Source: Candidatus Fermentibacter danicus (GTDB lineage Bacteria > Fermentibacterota > Fermentibacteria > Fermentibacterales > Fermentibacteraceae). From it: a stretch of DNA of 64,000 bases. Every line of letters starts with the position of its first letter. The stretch's first letter is position 1. The translations under genes and the position numbers were made by a program. The stretch lies in contig LKHC01000110.1 in NCBI GenBank assembly GCA_001618605.1, forward strand, positions 1 through 64,000, given 5' to 3'. Positions 23,942-40,630 of this stretch are shown in pieces. Below the pieces are notes generated by a model. That model did not search any database, had not been told where the DNA came from, and worked only from the letters and a program-made list of their open reading frames with translations.

Positions 23942-26014
23942 TCACTGCCGGCACGAGATGCCCATCCTCGTCATGAGCGCCTGTGCCGCTGCCGGCGGCA
24001 CTTCGGCGTATTCGAGGAGCTGCATTGAATATCCTGCGCGACCTTGAGTCAGGGAACGCAGGGCGGTAGTATAGCCAAAAAGTTCGGCAAGGGGTACCCT
24101 CGCGGAAAGGGCCGTGGATTCCGCGCCGGGATCCATCGAGGTGACTCTTCCACGCCTCGAACCCAGGTCTCCTATGACATCGCCCACGTAGTCGGACGGC
24201 GAGAGGATGTCCAGCTTCATTACCGGCTCCCTGAGTATGGGGGAGGCGGACTGGAGCGCGGAGCGGATCGCCGTTGCGGCGGCGGACGAGTATCCCAGTT
24301 CGCTGGAATCCGTCTCGTGAAGCCTGATGGACAGAATCCTGACGATGACGCCGTCCACGGGGAAACCTGCGAGCGGACCCCCTCCCGTCGAGCCTGTGAC
24401 ACCCGCCTTCACCGCCTCGATGAAGGGTTCGGGCACGGCGGGCGAGAAGTCGGGAATCTCGAACTCCACTCCGCTCTCGGACGGAACGATCGAGAGCTTC
24501 ACGTGTCCGAAGTGCCTCTTTCCGCCGATCTCCCTCTCGAAGACGGACTCCGCCTCGGCCGGCCTGGAGATGCCCTCGCGGTACGAAACCTGCGGCTTCC
24601 CGGTCTTCACCGAGAGACGGTGCTCGCGCCGCAGCCTGTCCACCACCACCTCGAGATGCAGCTCGCCCATGCCCCTTATCAGGATCTGGCCGGTATCCTC
24701 GTCCGGACGGACCTGGAGCGTGGGATCCTCGCCACTCAGGTCGGAGAGGGCCTGTTCGAGAGCCTTCTCGTCCCTCGTGCTCTCCGGCTCGATGGCCATC
24801 TGAATCACCGGCTCCGGGAACTTCATCGACTCCAGGGAGAAGGGGTTGTCCATGTCCGTCAGCGTGTCGCCGGTCGCCGCGTTGCGCAGGCCGACGGCGG
24901 CGATGTCCCCCGCCGCGATCTCCTCCAGATGGGTCCTCTTGTCCGCGTGCATGCGGACGAGCCTCGCAAGACGCTCCCTCTTGCCGGTCCTGTTGTTGAG
25001 GACGGTATCCCCGTCGGCTGCGAAACCCGAGTAGACCCTCATGTAGGCCAGGCGGCCGAGATGATCGTCGCTCTGGATCTTGAACACGAGGGCCGTGAAG
25101 GGATCCTCGTCCGTCCTCTCGCGTGTTCCCGGCCCGTCGCCGGGGATGGTCCCCTCGACCGGCGGGAGGTCCACCGGCGAGGGCAGCCAGTCCACGATCG
25201 CATCGAGCAGGGGCTGGACGCCGATGTTCTTCAGGGCCGCGCCGCAGAGAACCGGAGTGAATCTGCCCTCCAGGGTTCCCCGGCGGATGAGACTCCTCAC
25301 CTCGGGCTCCTCCAGCGTGCCGGACAGGTAGCGTTCGAGTGCGCCGTCGTCCATTTCCGCCGCCGCGGACCAGACGTCCTCCCTGGCCTTCTCGTACGCC
25401 TGGATCATGTCGGAGGGAATCTCCGACCTGATGATCGATCCACCCTGGTCATCCTGCTGGAAGACGAGCGCCCTGCCCTCGAGTACGCTGACTATGCCCG
25501 AGAATGTCGTCGAATTTCCTATGGGCAGCATTACAGGCAGCGGGTTTGCACCCAGCCGTTCGCGCATCATGGAAAGAACCCTGTCGAAGTCCGCCCCGGA
25601 ACGGTCCAGCTTGTTGACGAAGGCCAGCCTGGGAATCGAATACCTGTCGGCCTGGCGCCAGACCGTCTCGGACTGGGGCTCGACGCCGCCTACCGCACAG
25701 AAGACGGCCACCGCCCCGTCGAGGATTCTGAGCGAGCGCTCGACCTCGACGGTGAAATCCACGTGTCCGGGAGTGTCGATGATGTTAATCTGAAAGCCGC
25801 GCCAGTGGCATGTGGTCGCGGCGGAAGTGATGGTGATGCCGCGCTCGCGCTCCTGGGGCATCCAGTCCATGGTGGCCGTGCCGTAGTCCACGTCGCCCAT
25901 CCTGTGGACCCGGCCCGTGTAGAAGAGGATCCTCTCCGTAACGGTCGTCTTTCCGGCATCGATGTGGGCCATGATGCCGATGTTCCGGATGAGTTCCGGA
26001 TCAGGCCTGTTCAT
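23942..26014 (-). CDS. fusA: Elongation factor G
   Basis: GTPase that drives ribosomal translocation. The 690 residues show the G domain with AHIDAGKTT (P-loop), [11 protein letters not shown] (switch I), DTPGHVDF and NKLD, then domains II-V. The domain IV loop is [12 protein letters not shown], keeping the His and DSS of the usual GSYHDVDSSELAF but losing the Gly-Ser-Tyr before it, so the tip is somewhat diverged. The ATG at 26014 is preceded by GGAAGGTGGG. It lies 96 bases after rpsG in a classic str operon arrangement. Confidence 0.96.
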   Translation of the reverse strand: MNRPDPELIRNIGIMAHIDAGKTTVTERILFYTGRVHRMGDVDYGTATMDWMPQERERGITITSAATTCHWRGFQINIIDTPGHVDFTVEVERSLRILDGAVAVFCAVGGVEPQSETVWRQADRYSIPRLAFVNKLDRSGADFDRVLSMMRERLGANPLPVMLPIGNSTTFSGIVSVLEGRALVFQQDDQGGSIIRSEIPSDMIQAYEKAREDVWSAAAEMDDGALERYLSGTLEEPEVRSLIRRGTLEGRFTPVLCGAALKNIGVQPLLDAIVDWLPSPVDLPPVEGTIPGDGPGTRERTDEDPFTALVFKIQSDDHLGRLAYMRVYSGFAADGDTVLNNRTGKRERLARLVRMHADKRTHLEEIAAGDIAAVGLRNAATGDTLTDMDNPFSLESMKFPEPVIQMAIEPESTRDEKALEQALSDLSGEDPTLQVRPDEDTGQILIRGMGELHLEVVVDRLRREHRLSVKTGKPQVSYREGISRPAEAESVFEREIGGKRHFGHVKLSIVPSESGVEFEIPDFSPAVPEPFIEAVKAGVTGSTGGGPLAGFPVDGVIVRILSIRLHETDSSELGYSSAAATAIRSALQSASPILREPVMKLDILSPSDYVGDVIGDLGSRRGRVTSMDPGAESTALSARVPLAELFGYTTALRSLTQGRAGYSMQLLEYAEVPPAAAQALMTRMGISCRQ

Positions 26015-26043
26015 GTCCCACCTTCCGAAGAACCGGCATAATC

Positions 26044-26106
26044 CCGGCCTCGTGCGGGCCGGAGCCGTCTGCAATATTGCGGGGACCCCCCGGGCTTCCG
26101 CCCGGG
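26044..26106 (-). other. Two GC-rich hairpins between rpsG and fusA
   Basis: CCGGCC/GGCCGG (26044-26049 with 26057-26062) and CCCGGGC/GCCCGGG (26089-26095 with 26100-26106, tetraloop GGAA on the transcript) lie in the gap, the second only four bases after the rpsG stop. Neither is followed by a uridine run. They may be transcript-processing, pausing or ribosomal-protein-binding structures. Confidence 0.45.
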
Positions 26107-26110
26107 AGGG

Positions 26111-26584
26111 TTACCAGCGGTAGTGGGCGAAGGCCTTGTTGGCCTCGGCCATCTTGTGGGTCTCGTCCTTCTTCTTCACGCTTCCGGCGTTCTCGCCCCT
26201 TGCGGCGTCCATTATCTCGCCGGAAAGCTTCTCGGCCATGGAATGCCCCTTGCGGGACCTGGAGTACTGGATGATCCAGCGGATCGCGAGGGCGTCCCGC
26301 TCGGAGGGCTTTACCTCCATCGGGACCTGGTAGGTGGAGCCGCCGACCCTCCGCGACTTGACCTTCAGCACGGGCCGGACGTTGTTCATGGCCCTGTTGA
26401 AGACCCCGAGCCCATCCTGGCCCGTCTTCTCCTCGATGATGTCCATCGAGCCGTAGAATATCCTCTCGGCAACGGGCCTCCTGCCCTCGGACATCAGCGC
26501 GTTGATGAACTTGGACACGAGGGTGTTCCCGTATCGCCTGTCGGGCGCCGGCTCCCTCTTCTTCGGTATCGTGCGCCTCGGCAT
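26111..26584 (-). CDS. rpsG: Small ribosomal subunit protein uS7
   Basis: Primary 16S-binding protein of the 30S head. The 157 residues start MPRRTIPKKREPAPDRRYGN, contain LVSKFINALMSEGRR and RRVGGSTYQVPMEV, and end with KMAEANKAFAHYRW. It follows rpsL by 37 bases. Confidence 0.97.
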   Translation of the reverse strand: MPRRTIPKKREPAPDRRYGNTLVSKFINALMSEGRRPVAERIFYGSMDIIEEKTGQDGLGVFNRAMNNVRPVLKVKSRRVGGSTYQVPMEVKPSERDALAIRWIIQYSRSRKGHSMAEKLSGEIMDAARGENAGSVKKKDETHKMAEANKAFAHYRW

Positions 26585-26621
26585 TTCAGACGCCTCCTGA
26601 CGTTTTCATCGGTTTGTCTCC

Positions 26622-26993
26622 CTACGAAGGTTTCTTGGCTCCGTACTTGGATCTGCTCTGGCGCCTGCCCTCGACTCCCGAGGTGTCCTCGACACCCCGG
26701 ATGATGTGGTAGCGGACGCCCGGGAGGTCCTTCACCCTGCCGCCCCTGACGAGGACGACCGAGTGCTCGTTCAGATTGTGGCCTTCTCCCGGAATGTAGC
26801 AGGTCACTTCGTATCCGTTGCGGAGCCTGACTCTTGCAACTTTCCTGAGCGCCGAGTTGGGCTTCTTGGGGGTGCTGGTGTACACCCTGGTGCAGATGCC
26901 CTTCTTCTGAGGGCAGCCGGTGAGCGCCGGCGCCTTGGTCTTCGATACGGGTTTGGACCGTCCGAAACGGACGAGCTGGTTGATGGTCGGCAA
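26622..26993 (-). CDS. rpsL: Small ribosomal subunit protein uS12
   Basis: 30S decoding-centre protein of 123 residues. It has the conserved [17 protein letters not shown] and [20 protein letters not shown]. The Lys residues at the two classical streptomycin-resistance positions (42/43 and 87/88) look like the wild-type, drug-sensitive state: KKPNSALRK is intact, and GGRVKDLPG keeps its Lys. Translation begins at TTG with AGGAG five bases before. First gene of the str block, 61 bases after rpoC. Confidence 0.97.
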   Translation of the reverse strand: MPTINQLVRFGRSKPVSKTKAPALTGCPQKKGICTRVYTSTPKKPNSALRKVARVRLRNGYEVTCYIPGEGHNLNEHSVVLVRGGRVKDLPGVRYHIIRGVEDTSGVEGRRQSRSKYGAKKPS

Positions 26994-27054
26994 CTATACT
27001 CCTTTCTGCGCCGGCTTCCGGCCAACCCGGTCCGGCAGTTCGGAAGCCCGTACT

Positions 27055-31839
<4,785 letters not shown>

Positions 31840-31841
31840 CG

Positions 31842-34800
31842 CTACTTCTCCTCCTCGGTGACGAGCTCTACATCGAGGGCCAGGCTCCTCATCTCGTTCA
31901 GCAGGACGTTGAACGATTCGGGGACTCCAGGGTCCGGAATGTTCTCGTTGTTCACTATCGCACTGTACGCCCTGGACCGGCCTTCCGCGTCGTCCGACTT
32001 GATGGTGAGCATCTCGCGGAGAGTGTATGCCGCTCCGTAGGCCTCCAGAGCCCAGACCTCCATCTCGCCAAGCCTCTGGCCGCCCTTCTGGGCCTTGCCG
32101 CCCAGAGGCTGCTGGGTGACCATCGCATACGGTCCGGTGGAGCGTGCGTGCATCTTGTCCTCGACCTGGTGGGCCAGCTTCATCATGTACATGACCCCGA
32201 CGGTGACGGGGCTCGCCATGGCTTCGCCGGTCCTGCCGTCGTAGAGGATGCTCTTTCCGCTCTCGGGGAGGCCTGCTTCGGAGAGGAGCTTCCGGATCTC
32301 GGGGCTCTTCGCGGAATCGAAGACCGGGGTGACCGCGTCGAAGCCGAGCTTGTCGGCCGCCCATCCGAGGTTCATCTCGAGTATCTGGCCCACGTTCATT
32401 CTCGACGGGACGCCGAGCGGGTTGATGCAGATGTCGACCGGAGTGCCGTCAGGCAGATACGGCATGTCCTCCTCGGGGACGATTATGCTCACCACGCCCT
32501 TGTTCCCGTGCCTGCCCGCCATCTTGTCGCCCACCTGCAGCTTCCTGCGGCTGGCGATGAGGACCTTCACGAGCTTGAGAGTGCCGGGCTGGAGGTCGTC
32601 GCCGCGGTTGAGCTTGTCGATCTCTATCTCGTACTCGCGCTGCATTCTGTCCAGGACCAGCGCCGACCGGCGGAGAACCTGCCTCGCCTTGTCGTCCGTC
32701 TCGAGGTTGTCGACTATCTGTCTGCCGTAGTCGAGTTCCATGAAGTTTATCTTGTTGAGAACGGTGGATGTGAGCTTCCTGCCGGCCGGCACCTCGACTT
32801 CGCCCGTGAGCGTGTCGATCATGTCCACGGCCTTGTGGTCCTTCAGGAGTTCCTTGAGTATCGAGTCGCGCTCCTCGCAGAGCTTCGACTTCTTGAGATC
32901 GTGCGCGGCCGAGAGCTTCTGGAGCTTGTCCTCGAGTTCCCGCCTGGCCCTCTCGGACTTGTCGCGCCTGGCGTAGACCTTCACGTCTATCACCACGCCG
33001 TCCATCCCGGTAGGGGCCTTCAGCGAGACATCCTTCACGTCCCCGGCCTTCTGGCCGAAGATGGCCCGGATCAGCCTCTCCTCGGGGGACTGGTCCTGCT
33101 CGCCCTTGGGCGTGACCTTGCCCACGAGGTAGTCGTCGGCCTTCACCCTGGAGCCTACCCGGATGATTCCGTCGGCGTCGAGGTTGCGCTTGGCGTCCTC
33201 GCCGACGTTGGGGATCTCCCGCGTCAGCTCCTCGGGGCCCAGCTTGGTCTCGCGGAACTGGGTCTCGAGTTCGAATACGTGGACGCTGGTGAAGATGTCC
33301 TTCTTTATCAGCCTCTCGCTGACCACCACCGCGTCCTCGAAATTGTAGCCGTTCCACGGGCACAGGGCGACTATGGCGTTCACTCCGAGCGCGAGCCTGC
33401 CCTGGCTGGTGGCCATGCCGTCGGCCAGAGGCTGCCCGGCGGCAACGATCTCGCCCTCGTGGACGAGCGGCTTCTGGTTGATGGAGGTGTCCTGGTTGGT
33501 GCGCACGAACTTCTTGAGCTTGTAGGTGTCGTACCTGTTGAAGTCGAGCGGATCGCTGTCGGCGCGGACGATGATCATCGCCGAATCGGCATAGGTCACC
33601 GTTCCGCCCCTTCGCGCGGATACCAGGGCGCCGGAGTCCTTCGCGGCCCTGCCCTCGAGTCCGGTGCCGACCACCGGGGCTTCGGTGTAGAGAAGAGGAA
33701 CCGCCTGGCGCTGCATGTTTGAGCCCATCAGAGCGCGGTTTGCGTCATCGTGCTCGAGGAAGGGTATGAGCGCGGCGGACACTCCGACGAGCTGCTGGGG
33801 GCTGACATCGATGAACTCCACCTCGGAAGGGGGGACCATCGGGAAGTTGCCGGCCCGCCTGGCGCGGACGAGAGGGCCTTGAAGATTGCCCTTCCTGTCG
33901 ACGTGCGTATTGGCCTCGGCTATCGTGGTCCTGTCCTCCCGGTCGGCCGAGAGATAGACGATCTCGTTCGTGACCCTGCCGTGGATCACCCTTCTGTACG
34001 GAGCCTCCAGGAACCCGAAGCGATTGATCGAGGCGTAGACGGCGAGGGTCGTTATGAGCCCGATGTTCGGACCCTCGGGGGTCTCGACGGGACATACCCT
34101 GCCGTAATGGGTGTGGTGGACGTCGCGGACGTCGAATCCCGCCCTCTCGCGGGTGAGCCCGCCTTCGCCGAGCGCGCTGGTTCTTCTCTTGTGGGTGAGT
34201 TCGGCCAGCGGGTTCGTCTGCTCCATGAACTGTGAGAGCTGACTGGAACCGAAGAACGTGTTGATGACGCTCGACAGCGTGCGGGAATTGACCAGTTCGG
34301 TGGGCGTGAGCTTGTCGCGGTCCTGATGGCCCATCCTGTCGCGGATCGTCCGGGCCATTCTGCTCAGGCCCTTCGAGAACTCCTGCCCGAGAAGCTCGCC
34401 CACGGTCTTCACCCTGCGGTTGCCCAGGTGGTCGATGTCGTCCGCGGTTATCTTGCCCTCGCGCAGCTTGATGAGATTGTCCACGATGGCCACCAGATCG
34501 TCGACCGACAGGGTGAGCCTGTCCATCGTGGTGTCTATGTTGAGGCGCTCGTTGAGCTTGTAGCGTCCGACCTCGCTCAGGCTGTACCTCTTCGAGTCGA
34601 AGAACATCGACCGGAGATAGCTCTTGGCGTGGTCCAGCGACGGGGCCTCGGTGCCCCTCAGGGCCTCGTAGATCCAGAGCGTGGCGTTGTCCTCGTTCTT
34701 CTCCTGCCCGGTGCCCAGGCTGCTCTCCTCCTTGGCGAGAGTCTTCCTGATCCCGTCGAAGTCGGTTTTCTCGCTTCTTATCTCCAGGAACGAGGTCTTC

Positions 34801-35645
34801 CTGATGCCTCTGGCCACGAGGTTCTCGATCTTCTCGATCGTCTCCACCGGCTCGTCGACGGTGGCGAGAAGCTCGCCGGTCTCGGGGTCGACAATGTCGT
34901 CGGCGAAGGACTTGAGGGTCAGGTCGACCGCTCTCCCGCGGTTCTTCAGAGCAGCCTCGAGATCCTTCTCGACCTTGGGGTAGAACCGGCTGAGGATTTC
35001 GGCATCGGTCGAGAGTCCAAGCGCCCTGAGGAGCATCGTGATAGGAATCCTCTTGGGGCGCTTGTCGATGTTGGCGAAGATCACGTCGTTCGTGTCGAGC
35101 ATCAGGTCGAGCCAGGAACCCCTCTGCGGGATGACGCGGGCGCTGCAGACGCGCCGCCCTCTCTGCACCGTCTTCTCCTCGAAGAAGACGCCCGGGCTCC
35201 TGTGGAGCTGGCTCACGATAACGCGCTCGGCGCCGTTGATGATGAACGACCCCGTCTCCGTCATGAGCGGCAGCTCGCCGTGGAAGACGGACTGCTGCAC
35301 GATCCTGGAGACCTTCTTCTCCTCGGGGGTGCCGCGGAAGACCAGCCGGAGCTTGGCGTTGAGGGGAGCCGAATATGTAAGATGCTTGTCCAGGGCCTCC
35401 TGGATGCTCCAGCGCGGAGTTCCCACGGTGTACTCCACGTATTCGAGGGAGAACTCCTTGTTCGAGCTCTCGATCGGGAACGTATCGAGGAATATCTTGT
35501 GGAGGCCCTGTGGAAGGCGATCATCCGGAGGCACGTCCGCCTGCAGGAACATGTCGAATGACTTCTTCTGGATCTCCAGGAGATCCGGCATCTCGATCGC
35601 CGGTATCGCGCGCGAGAAATCCCTTATCTGCCTCTTAGGATTCAC
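31842..35645 (-). CDS. rpoB: DNA-directed RNA polymerase subunit beta
   Basis: Catalytic RNA polymerase subunit of 1267 residues. The rifampicin region reads [20 protein letters not shown] followed by [10 protein letters not shown], with Glu at the position of E. coli Asp516 and His and Ser at 526 and 531. Other landmarks are [17 protein letters not shown], the active-site block [15 protein letters not shown], and the C-terminal [21 protein letters not shown] long charged coiled segment around residues 905-1010 corresponds to the E. coli lineage insertion before GDDLQPG. GTG start with AGGAG six bases upstream. Confidence 0.98.
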   Translation of the reverse strand: MNPKRQIRDFSRAIPAIEMPDLLEIQKKSFDMFLQADVPPDDRLPQGLHKIFLDTFPIESSNKEFSLEYVEYTVGTPRWSIQEALDKHLTYSAPLNAKLRLVFRGTPEEKKVSRIVQQSVFHGELPLMTETGSFIINGAERVIVSQLHRSPGVFFEEKTVQRGRRVCSARVIPQRGSWLDLMLDTNDVIFANIDKRPKRIPITMLLRALGLSTDAEILSRFYPKVEKDLEAALKNRGRAVDLTLKSFADDIVDPETGELLATVDEPVETIEKIENLVARGIRKTSFLEIRSEKTDFDGIRKTLAKEESSLGTGQEKNEDNATLWIYEALRGTEAPSLDHAKSYLRSMFFDSKRYSLSEVGRYKLNERLNIDTTMDRLTLSVDDLVAIVDNLIKLREGKITADDIDHLGNRRVKTVGELLGQEFSKGLSRMARTIRDRMGHQDRDKLTPTELVNSRTLSSVINTFFGSSQLSQFMEQTNPLAELTHKRRTSALGEGGLTRERAGFDVRDVHHTHYGRVCPVETPEGPNIGLITTLAVYASINRFGFLEAPYRRVIHGRVTNEIVYLSADREDRTTIAEANTHVDRKGNLQGPLVRARRAGNFPMVPPSEVEFIDVSPQQLVGVSAALIPFLEHDDANRALMGSNMQRQAVPLLYTEAPVVGTGLEGRAAKDSGALVSARRGGTVTYADSAMIIVRADSDPLDFNRYDTYKLKKFVRTNQDTSINQKPLVHEGEIVAAGQPLADGMATSQGRLALGVNAIVALCPWNGYNFEDAVVVSERLIKKDIFTSVHVFELETQFRETKLGPEELTREIPNVGEDAKRNLDADGIIRVGSRVKADDYLVGKVTPKGEQDQSPEERLIRAIFGQKAGDVKDVSLKAPTGMDGVVIDVKVYARRDKSERARRELEDKLQKLSAAHDLKKSKLCEERDSILKELLKDHKAVDMIDTLTGEVEVPAGRKLTSTVLNKINFMELDYGRQIVDNLETDDKARQVLRRSALVLDRMQREYEIEIDKLNRGDDLQPGTLKLVKVLIASRRKLQVGDKMAGRHGNKGVVSIIVPEEDMPYLPDGTPVDICINPLGVPSRMNVGQILEMNLGWAADKLGFDAVTPVFDSAKSPEIRKLLSEAGLPESGKSILYDGRTGEAMASPVTVGVMYMMKLAHQVEDKMHARSTGPYAMVTQQPLGGKAQKGGQRLGEMEVWALEAYGAAYTLREMLTIKSDDAEGRSRAYSAIVNNENIPDPGVPESFNVLLNEMRSLALDVELVTEEEK

Positions 35646-35707
35646 CTGGCTCTCCTAACGATGACTCGTTGCCGCAATGACGGGGGCCAACACGGTCCGG
35701 GACAAAC

Positions 35708-35739
35708 GGCGAGAGAAGGCCTGCAAGCCTTCTCCCGCC
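35708..35739 (-). other. Strong hairpin between rplL and rpoB (attenuator candidate)
   Basis: GGCGAGAGAAGGC (35708-35720) pairs with GCCTTCTCCCGCC (35727-35739) over 13 positions with one mismatch around a six-base loop. On the transcript it is followed by GTTTGTCC, a weak uridine stretch. E. coli has a partial terminator at the same place that sets the ratio of ribosomal protein to polymerase mRNA; the same use is inferred here. Confidence 0.55.
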
Positions 35740-35761
35740 GGTGGATCTCCGAGATGCGTCA

Positions 35762-36151
35762 CTACTGCAGCTTGACAGTAGCTCCAGCCTCCTCGAGCTG
35801 CTTTTTGAAGCTCTCGGCCTCGGCCTTCTCGGCGGCTTCCTTGATCTTCGAGGGAACGCCGTCGACGAGATCCTTGGCTTCCTTGAGTCCGAGTCCGGTT
35901 ATCTCGCGGAGAACCTTTATGACCTGGATCTTCTTGTCCCCGAAACTCTCGAGGATGACGTCGAACTCGGTCTTCTCCTCGACAGCGGCGGCGACGGCGG
36001 CGGCGGGGGCCGCGGCGACGGCAGCGACGGGTGCGGCTGCGGAGACGCCGAACTTCTCCTCCATCATCTTCACGAGCTCCGCGAGCTCGAGGACGGTCAT
36101 ACCGGAGATGGTCTCGATTACGAGAGCCTTCTTGTCTTCAGACATCTTCAT
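35762..36151 (-). CDS. rplL: Large ribosomal subunit protein bL12 (L7/L12)
   Basis: Stalk protein that recruits translation GTPases. The 129 residues show the N-terminal dimer helix region, an Ala-rich hinge (about 38-55), and the C-terminal domain [21 protein letters not shown] with [16 protein letters not shown]. It follows rplJ by 50 bases and is separated from rpoB by the hairpin at 35708. Confidence 0.98.
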   Translation of the reverse strand: MKMSEDKKALVIETISGMTVLELAELVKMMEEKFGVSAAAPVAAVAAAPAAAVAAAVEEKTEFDVILESFGDKKIQVIKVLREITGLGLKEAKDLVDGVPSKIKEAAEKAEAESFKKQLEEAGATVKLQ

Positions 36152-36201
36152 TCTCCTTCACGGCCCGCGGGCATCCGCCGGCGAAGCCGCCTGATCGTGG
36201 T

Positions 36202-36738
36202 CTACTGGTTCTGCTCCTGCTTTTCCTTCACCGCGTTCACGGCGTTGAGGAAACCGCGCAGGAGACCGCCCGTCACATTCACGAAGCCCTGAAGCGGCGC
36301 ATTCATCGACCCGAGCAGTCTGGCGAGCAGCTCATCGCGGCTCGGAAGCTCGGCCAGGGCCAGCATCTCGGTCGCCGAGTAGGAGCGTCCCGAGACGAAC
36401 CCGCCCTTGATGGACGGCTTGCCGTCGTTGCCCCTGGAAAAATTCTTGAGGGCCTTTACCGCCTGTATCTCGTCATCCGCCCAGGCGACCGCCGTGGGAC
36501 CCTTCGCGAGGGAAACCACGGATTCGCCGCCTGCCCCGATGTCATCGAACACCTTTCGGAGGATCGTGTTCTTTACGACCATGAACTTCACACCGGAGGA
36601 GCGGAGCTCTCTCCGGAGGCCCGTGATCTTCGCCACGTCGATGCCCGAGAAGTCCGCGAGCACGATCGAACCGCTGCCTTTCAGATCCCTGGAGAGATCA
36701 TCCAGGATCTGTTCCTTCTGCTGTCTTGTGATGCTCAC
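36202..36738 (-). CDS. rplJ: Large ribosomal subunit protein uL10
   Basis: Stalk base protein that anchors L12 dimers; its complex with L12 represses its own operon in E. coli. The 178 residues include GSIVLADFSGIDVAKITGLR, VKNTILRKVF and the C-terminal helix LQGFVNVTGGLLRGFLNAVN. GTG start. Confidence 0.95.
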   Translation of the reverse strand: MSITRQQKEQILDDLSRDLKGSGSIVLADFSGIDVAKITGLRRELRSSGVKFMVVKNTILRKVFDDIGAGGESVVSLAKGPTAVAWADDEIQAVKALKNFSRGNDGKPSIKGGFVSGRSYSATEMLALAELPSRDELLARLLGSMNAPLQGFVNVTGGLLRGFLNAVNAVKEKQEQNQ

Positions 36739-36755
36739 CGTCCGCCGCCTTCCGC

Positions 36756-37460
36756 CTAGCGCAGGTGCGCCCGGACGTCGTTGACGTCCATGTGAACACC
36801 GGGACCCATCGTCGATGAAACGCTGATGGACATGAGATAGCGGCCTTTCGCACCGGACGGCTTGAGCTGGACGATCCTCTCGATGAACGCCACGGCGTTT
36901 TCCTCGAGAGCCTTCTGCTCGAAGCTGACCTTTCCGATAGGCACGTTCACGTTCCCCTGCTTGTCGGTGCGGAACGCGATCTTGCCGCCCTTGGACTCAC
37001 GCACCGCGTCACCGACATCCGTCGTGACGGTGCCTGTCTTGGGGTTGGGCATGAGGCTGCGGGGGCCGAGTATCTTGCCCAGCCTGCCCACTACCTTCAT
37101 CATGTCGGGCGTGGCTATGACGACCTGGAAATCGATCCAGCCCTGAGAGATTTTCTCGGCGAGATCGTCCTCGCCGACATAGTCGGCTCCGGCCGCCCTG
37201 GCCTCCTCGGCCTTGTCGCCGCGGGCGAACACCAGGACCTTCACGGTCCTGCCCGTCCCGTGCGGAAGGACGCAGGTGCCCCTGACCATCTGGTCGCTGT
37301 ACTTGGGATCGACGCCCAGTGCCACGGCCATCTCCACAGTCTCGTCGAACCTGGCGGTCGCCAGCTTCTTTACGAGCCCCACGGCATCCTCGAGAGAGTA
37401 CTGGATAGTGCGATCGACCTGGCTCTTCGCCTGTGCGAAGCGCTTGCTGACCCTGCCCAT
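36756..37460 (-). CDS. rplA: Large ribosomal subunit protein uL1
   Basis: Forms the L1 stalk that guides E-site tRNA. The 234 residues include [20 protein letters not shown] in the variant [40 protein letters not shown], and [20 protein letters not shown]. The ATG shares a base with the rplK stop (TGATG). Confidence 0.97.
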   Translation of the reverse strand: MGRVSKRFAQAKSQVDRTIQYSLEDAVGLVKKLATARFDETVEMAVALGVDPKYSDQMVRGTCVLPHGTGRTVKVLVFARGDKAEEARAAGADYVGEDDLAEKISQGWIDFQVVIATPDMMKVVGRLGKILGPRSLMPNPKTGTVTTDVGDAVRESKGGKIAFRTDKQGNVNVPIGKVSFEQKALEENAVAFIERIVQLKPSGAKGRYLMSISVSSTMGPGVHMDVNDVRAHLR

Positions 37461-37885
37461 CAGTCGGTCACCTCCAGCCCCATGCTCCTCGCGGTGCCGC
37501 TGACCATCATTACCGCCGCTTCGAGCGAGGCGGCGTTGAGGTCGGCCATCTTCGTCCGCGCGATCTCGCGGACCTGATCCATCGTGACCGAACCGACCTT
37601 CTGGCGGTTCGGCTCGCCCGACCCCTTGGCGAGTCCCGCTGCGCGCTTCAGCAGGACGGCCGCCGGGGGCGACTTCAGCTCGAACGAGAAGCTCCTGTCG
37701 GCATAGACAGTTATCACTGCCGGGAACACAAGGCCCTCCTGCCCCTGGGTGCGGGCATTGAAGTCCTTGCAGAACCCGGGCAGGTTTATGCCGTACTGTC
37801 CGAGGGCGGGGCCTACCGGCGGGGCCGGGGTAGCCTGTCCTGCGGGCAGTTGCAGCTTCACCACGCCCAGGATCTTCTTAGCCAT
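37460..37885 (-). CDS. rplK: Large ribosomal subunit protein uL11
   Basis: GTPase-centre protein of 141 residues. It shows [20 protein letters not shown], the thiostrepton-region prolines, [16 protein letters not shown] and the C-terminal [20 protein letters not shown]-like block. Follows nusG by 85 bases. Confidence 0.97.
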   Translation of the reverse strand: MAKKILGVVKLQLPAGQATPAPPVGPALGQYGINLPGFCKDFNARTQGQEGLVFPAVITVYADRSFSFELKSPPAAVLLKRAAGLAKGSGEPNRQKVGSVTMDQVREIARTKMADLNAASLEAAVMMVSGTARSMGLEVTD

Positions 37886-37970
37886 GCCACTCCTCTCTGC
37901 CGCCTCGGCGCCTCCCCTTTACCGGCGCCGGCGGGTTACAGACGATCTGCGGGACGATCGGCCCGTGGCC

Positions 37971-38546
37971 TCAGACCAGCTTGACCTGCGCGAAGTCGAG
38001 CTCGACCGGGGCCTTCCGGCCGAAGATCGTAAAGATCACCCGGACCCGTCCCCGCTCCGGGTTGATCGATTCCACGACACCCGAGAAATTGTTGAATGGT
38101 CCGTCGACGACCCTGACGGTCTGTCCGACGGAGAACGGAACCCGCACGACCCTGTGGGTCTCCCTGCCGTCCGCCTGGCCGATGATCCTCTTTATCTCGT
38201 CATCGGTGAGCGGCTGTGGATAGCTCCTGTTCATCGGCGGGAAACCGCTCACGTTCGTCATGGAGCGGATGTCCAGCACCATCTCGTCGCATATCTCCAG
38301 CTCGACGAACACGTATCCCGGATAGAGCCTCTTCTCGCGGGTCGTCCTCTTCGCGCCCCGTGTCAGAGTGACCTCCTCGACGGGGATCATGCTCTTTCCT
38401 ACCCTGCCGGGATACTTCAGAGCCAGGGGGCCTTCGAGCCATTTCCTGACCCTGAGTTCGTAGCCGGAGAAGACATGTACCACGTACCACTTCAGGTTCG
38501 TCTCGACGGCGGGATCTTCCGCGCTCGCCAACGCCTCGTCAGTCAT
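37971..38546 (-). CDS. nusG: Transcription termination/antitermination protein NusG
   Basis: Binds the RNA polymerase clamp and links transcription to Rho or ribosomes. The 191 residues contain the NGN domain (KWYVVHVFSGYELRVRKWLE, YPGYVFVELEICDEM) and a C-terminal KOW domain (FSVGQTVRVVDGPFNNFSGV). A short acidic N-terminal extension precedes the usual start. Located after secE, as is standard. Confidence 0.97.
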   Translation of the reverse strand: MTDEALASAEDPAVETNLKWYVVHVFSGYELRVRKWLEGPLALKYPGRVGKSMIPVEEVTLTRGAKRTTREKRLYPGYVFVELEICDEMVLDIRSMTNVSGFPPMNRSYPQPLTDDEIKRIIGQADGRETHRVVRVPFSVGQTVRVVDGPFNNFSGVVESINPERGRVRVIFTIFGRKAPVELDFAQVKLV

Positions 38547-38571
38547 CGGACTCCGTACCTAACTCCGTCCG

Positions 38572-38805
38572 TCAGCCCAGAATGCTGCGGAGAACGGTCA
38601 TGAGGACGCTGCTGGCGCGGTCCGCCACGAAGATCCAGGCGGAGACGATCGCGACGGCGAAGATCACGACCCAGGTGGACGCGACTATCTCCTGCCGGGA
38701 AGGCCAGGCGACCTTCATCATCTCGGCCTTGACCTCGAGCACGAACTCGACGACGCTGCGCCAGATCCTGACAATGAAGTTCCCTTTCGAGGTCTTCTCA
38801 GTCAT
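38572..38805 (-). CDS. secE: Preprotein translocase subunit SecE
   Basis: Clamp subunit of the SecYEG channel. The ATG at 38805 gives 77 residues with the conserved amphipathic segment ELKAEMMKVAWPSRQEI in the form EVKAEMMKVAWPSRQEIV, followed by one membrane helix (about 44-65). An upstream ATG in the same frame overlaps tRNA-Trp and is not used. Between tRNA-Trp and nusG. Confidence 0.95.
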   Translation of the reverse strand: MTEKTSKGNFIVRIWRSVVEFVLEVKAEMMKVAWPSRQEIVASTWVVIFAVAIVSAWIFVADRASSVLMTVLRSILG

Positions 38806-38838
38806 CGCTTCCTCCGGATCCTGCACGGGTGGAACGGC

Positions 38839-38914
38839 TGGCAGGGCAGGAAGGACTTGAACCCTCAACCGCCGGATTTGGAGTCCGGTGCACTGCCAAT
38901 TGTGCTACTGCCCT
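38839..38914 (-). tRNA. tRNA-Trp (anticodon CCA)
   Basis: Acceptor stem AGGGCAG/CTGCCCT, discriminator G and encoded CCA. The anticodon stem CCGGA/TCCGG encloses CTCCAAA, giving anticodon CCA. It sits between rpmG and secE, a position shared by many bacteria. Confidence 0.97.
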
Positions 38915-38937
38915 GCAGCTCTCACCCTGCATGGACC

Positions 38938-39087
38938 CTACTTGCTCTCCCTGTGGGTCGTATGCTTCCTGCAGAACCTGCAGTACTTGCTGGTCTCCAT
39001 CCTGTCGGGATGCGTGCGCTTGTCCTTCGTCGTCGTGTAGTTGCGGCGCTTGCAGTCCTGGCAGGCGAGTGTGATTATGACTCTCAC
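38938..39087 (-). CDS. rpmG: Large ribosomal subunit protein bL33 (zinc-binding form)
   Basis: A 49-residue 50S protein, [20 protein letters not shown] at the start and [14 protein letters not shown] at the end. The two CxxC pairs (Cys9/Cys12, Cys36/Cys39) mark the zinc-binding form. GTG start with AGGA about five bases upstream, 7 bases after the tuf stop. Confidence 0.95.
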   Translation of the reverse strand: MRVIITLACQDCKRRNYTTTKDKRTHPDRMETSKYCRFCRKHTTHRESK

Positions 39088-39094
39088 TTCGTTC

Positions 39095-40288
<1,194 letters not shown>

Positions 40289-40325
40289 TACTCACTCCTC
40301 CGTTTTGGCATGGTCATAAAACCCA

Positions 40326-40401
<76 letters not shown>

Positions 40402-40439
40402 ACCCGAAAGAACAACCCGATTCAAGCACCTTCCGTAAT

Positions 40440-40516
40440 TGGAGCGGGAAACGGGATTCGAACCCGCGACCCTCAGCTTGGAAGGCTGATGCTCTAGCCA
40501 GCTGAGCTATTCCCGC
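40440..40516 (-). tRNA. tRNA-Gly (anticodon UCC)
   Basis: Acceptor GCGGGAA/TTCCCGC, discriminator T and encoded CCA; anticodon loop CTTCCAAG region gives UCC. T arm GGTTCGAATCC. Equivalent to E. coli glyT in position. Confidence 0.96.
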
Positions 40517-40527
40517 TCCGTAACAGA

Positions 40528-40614
40528 TGGTGGCGAGGGGTGGATTCGAACCACCGAAGGCGTTGAGCCAACAGATTTACAGTCTGCCCCCTTTGACCGC
40601 TCGGGAACCCCGCC
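40528..40614 (-). tRNA. tRNA-Tyr (anticodon GUA)
   Basis: Class II tRNA of 87 bases including the encoded CCA. Acceptor GGCGGGG pairs with CCTCGCC through one G-U pair, the anticodon stem AGA/TCT region holds CTGTAAA with GUA, and a long variable arm GGCTCAACGCC is present. Equivalent to E. coli tyrU in position. Confidence 0.97.
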
Positions 40615-40630
40615 ACGCGAACACCTTGCC

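Noticed and set aside
23942-26014. EF-G as a recycling-only EF-G2 or mitochondrial-type paralogue
   Set aside because: The G domain and DSS loop are of standard EF-G type and the gene is in the str operon; the changed tip of domain IV is not enough.
33800-34300. Rifampicin-resistance substitution in RpoB (Glu at the Asp516 position)
   Set aside because: The change is conservative and common in natural sequences; the His526 and Ser531 equivalents are wild type.
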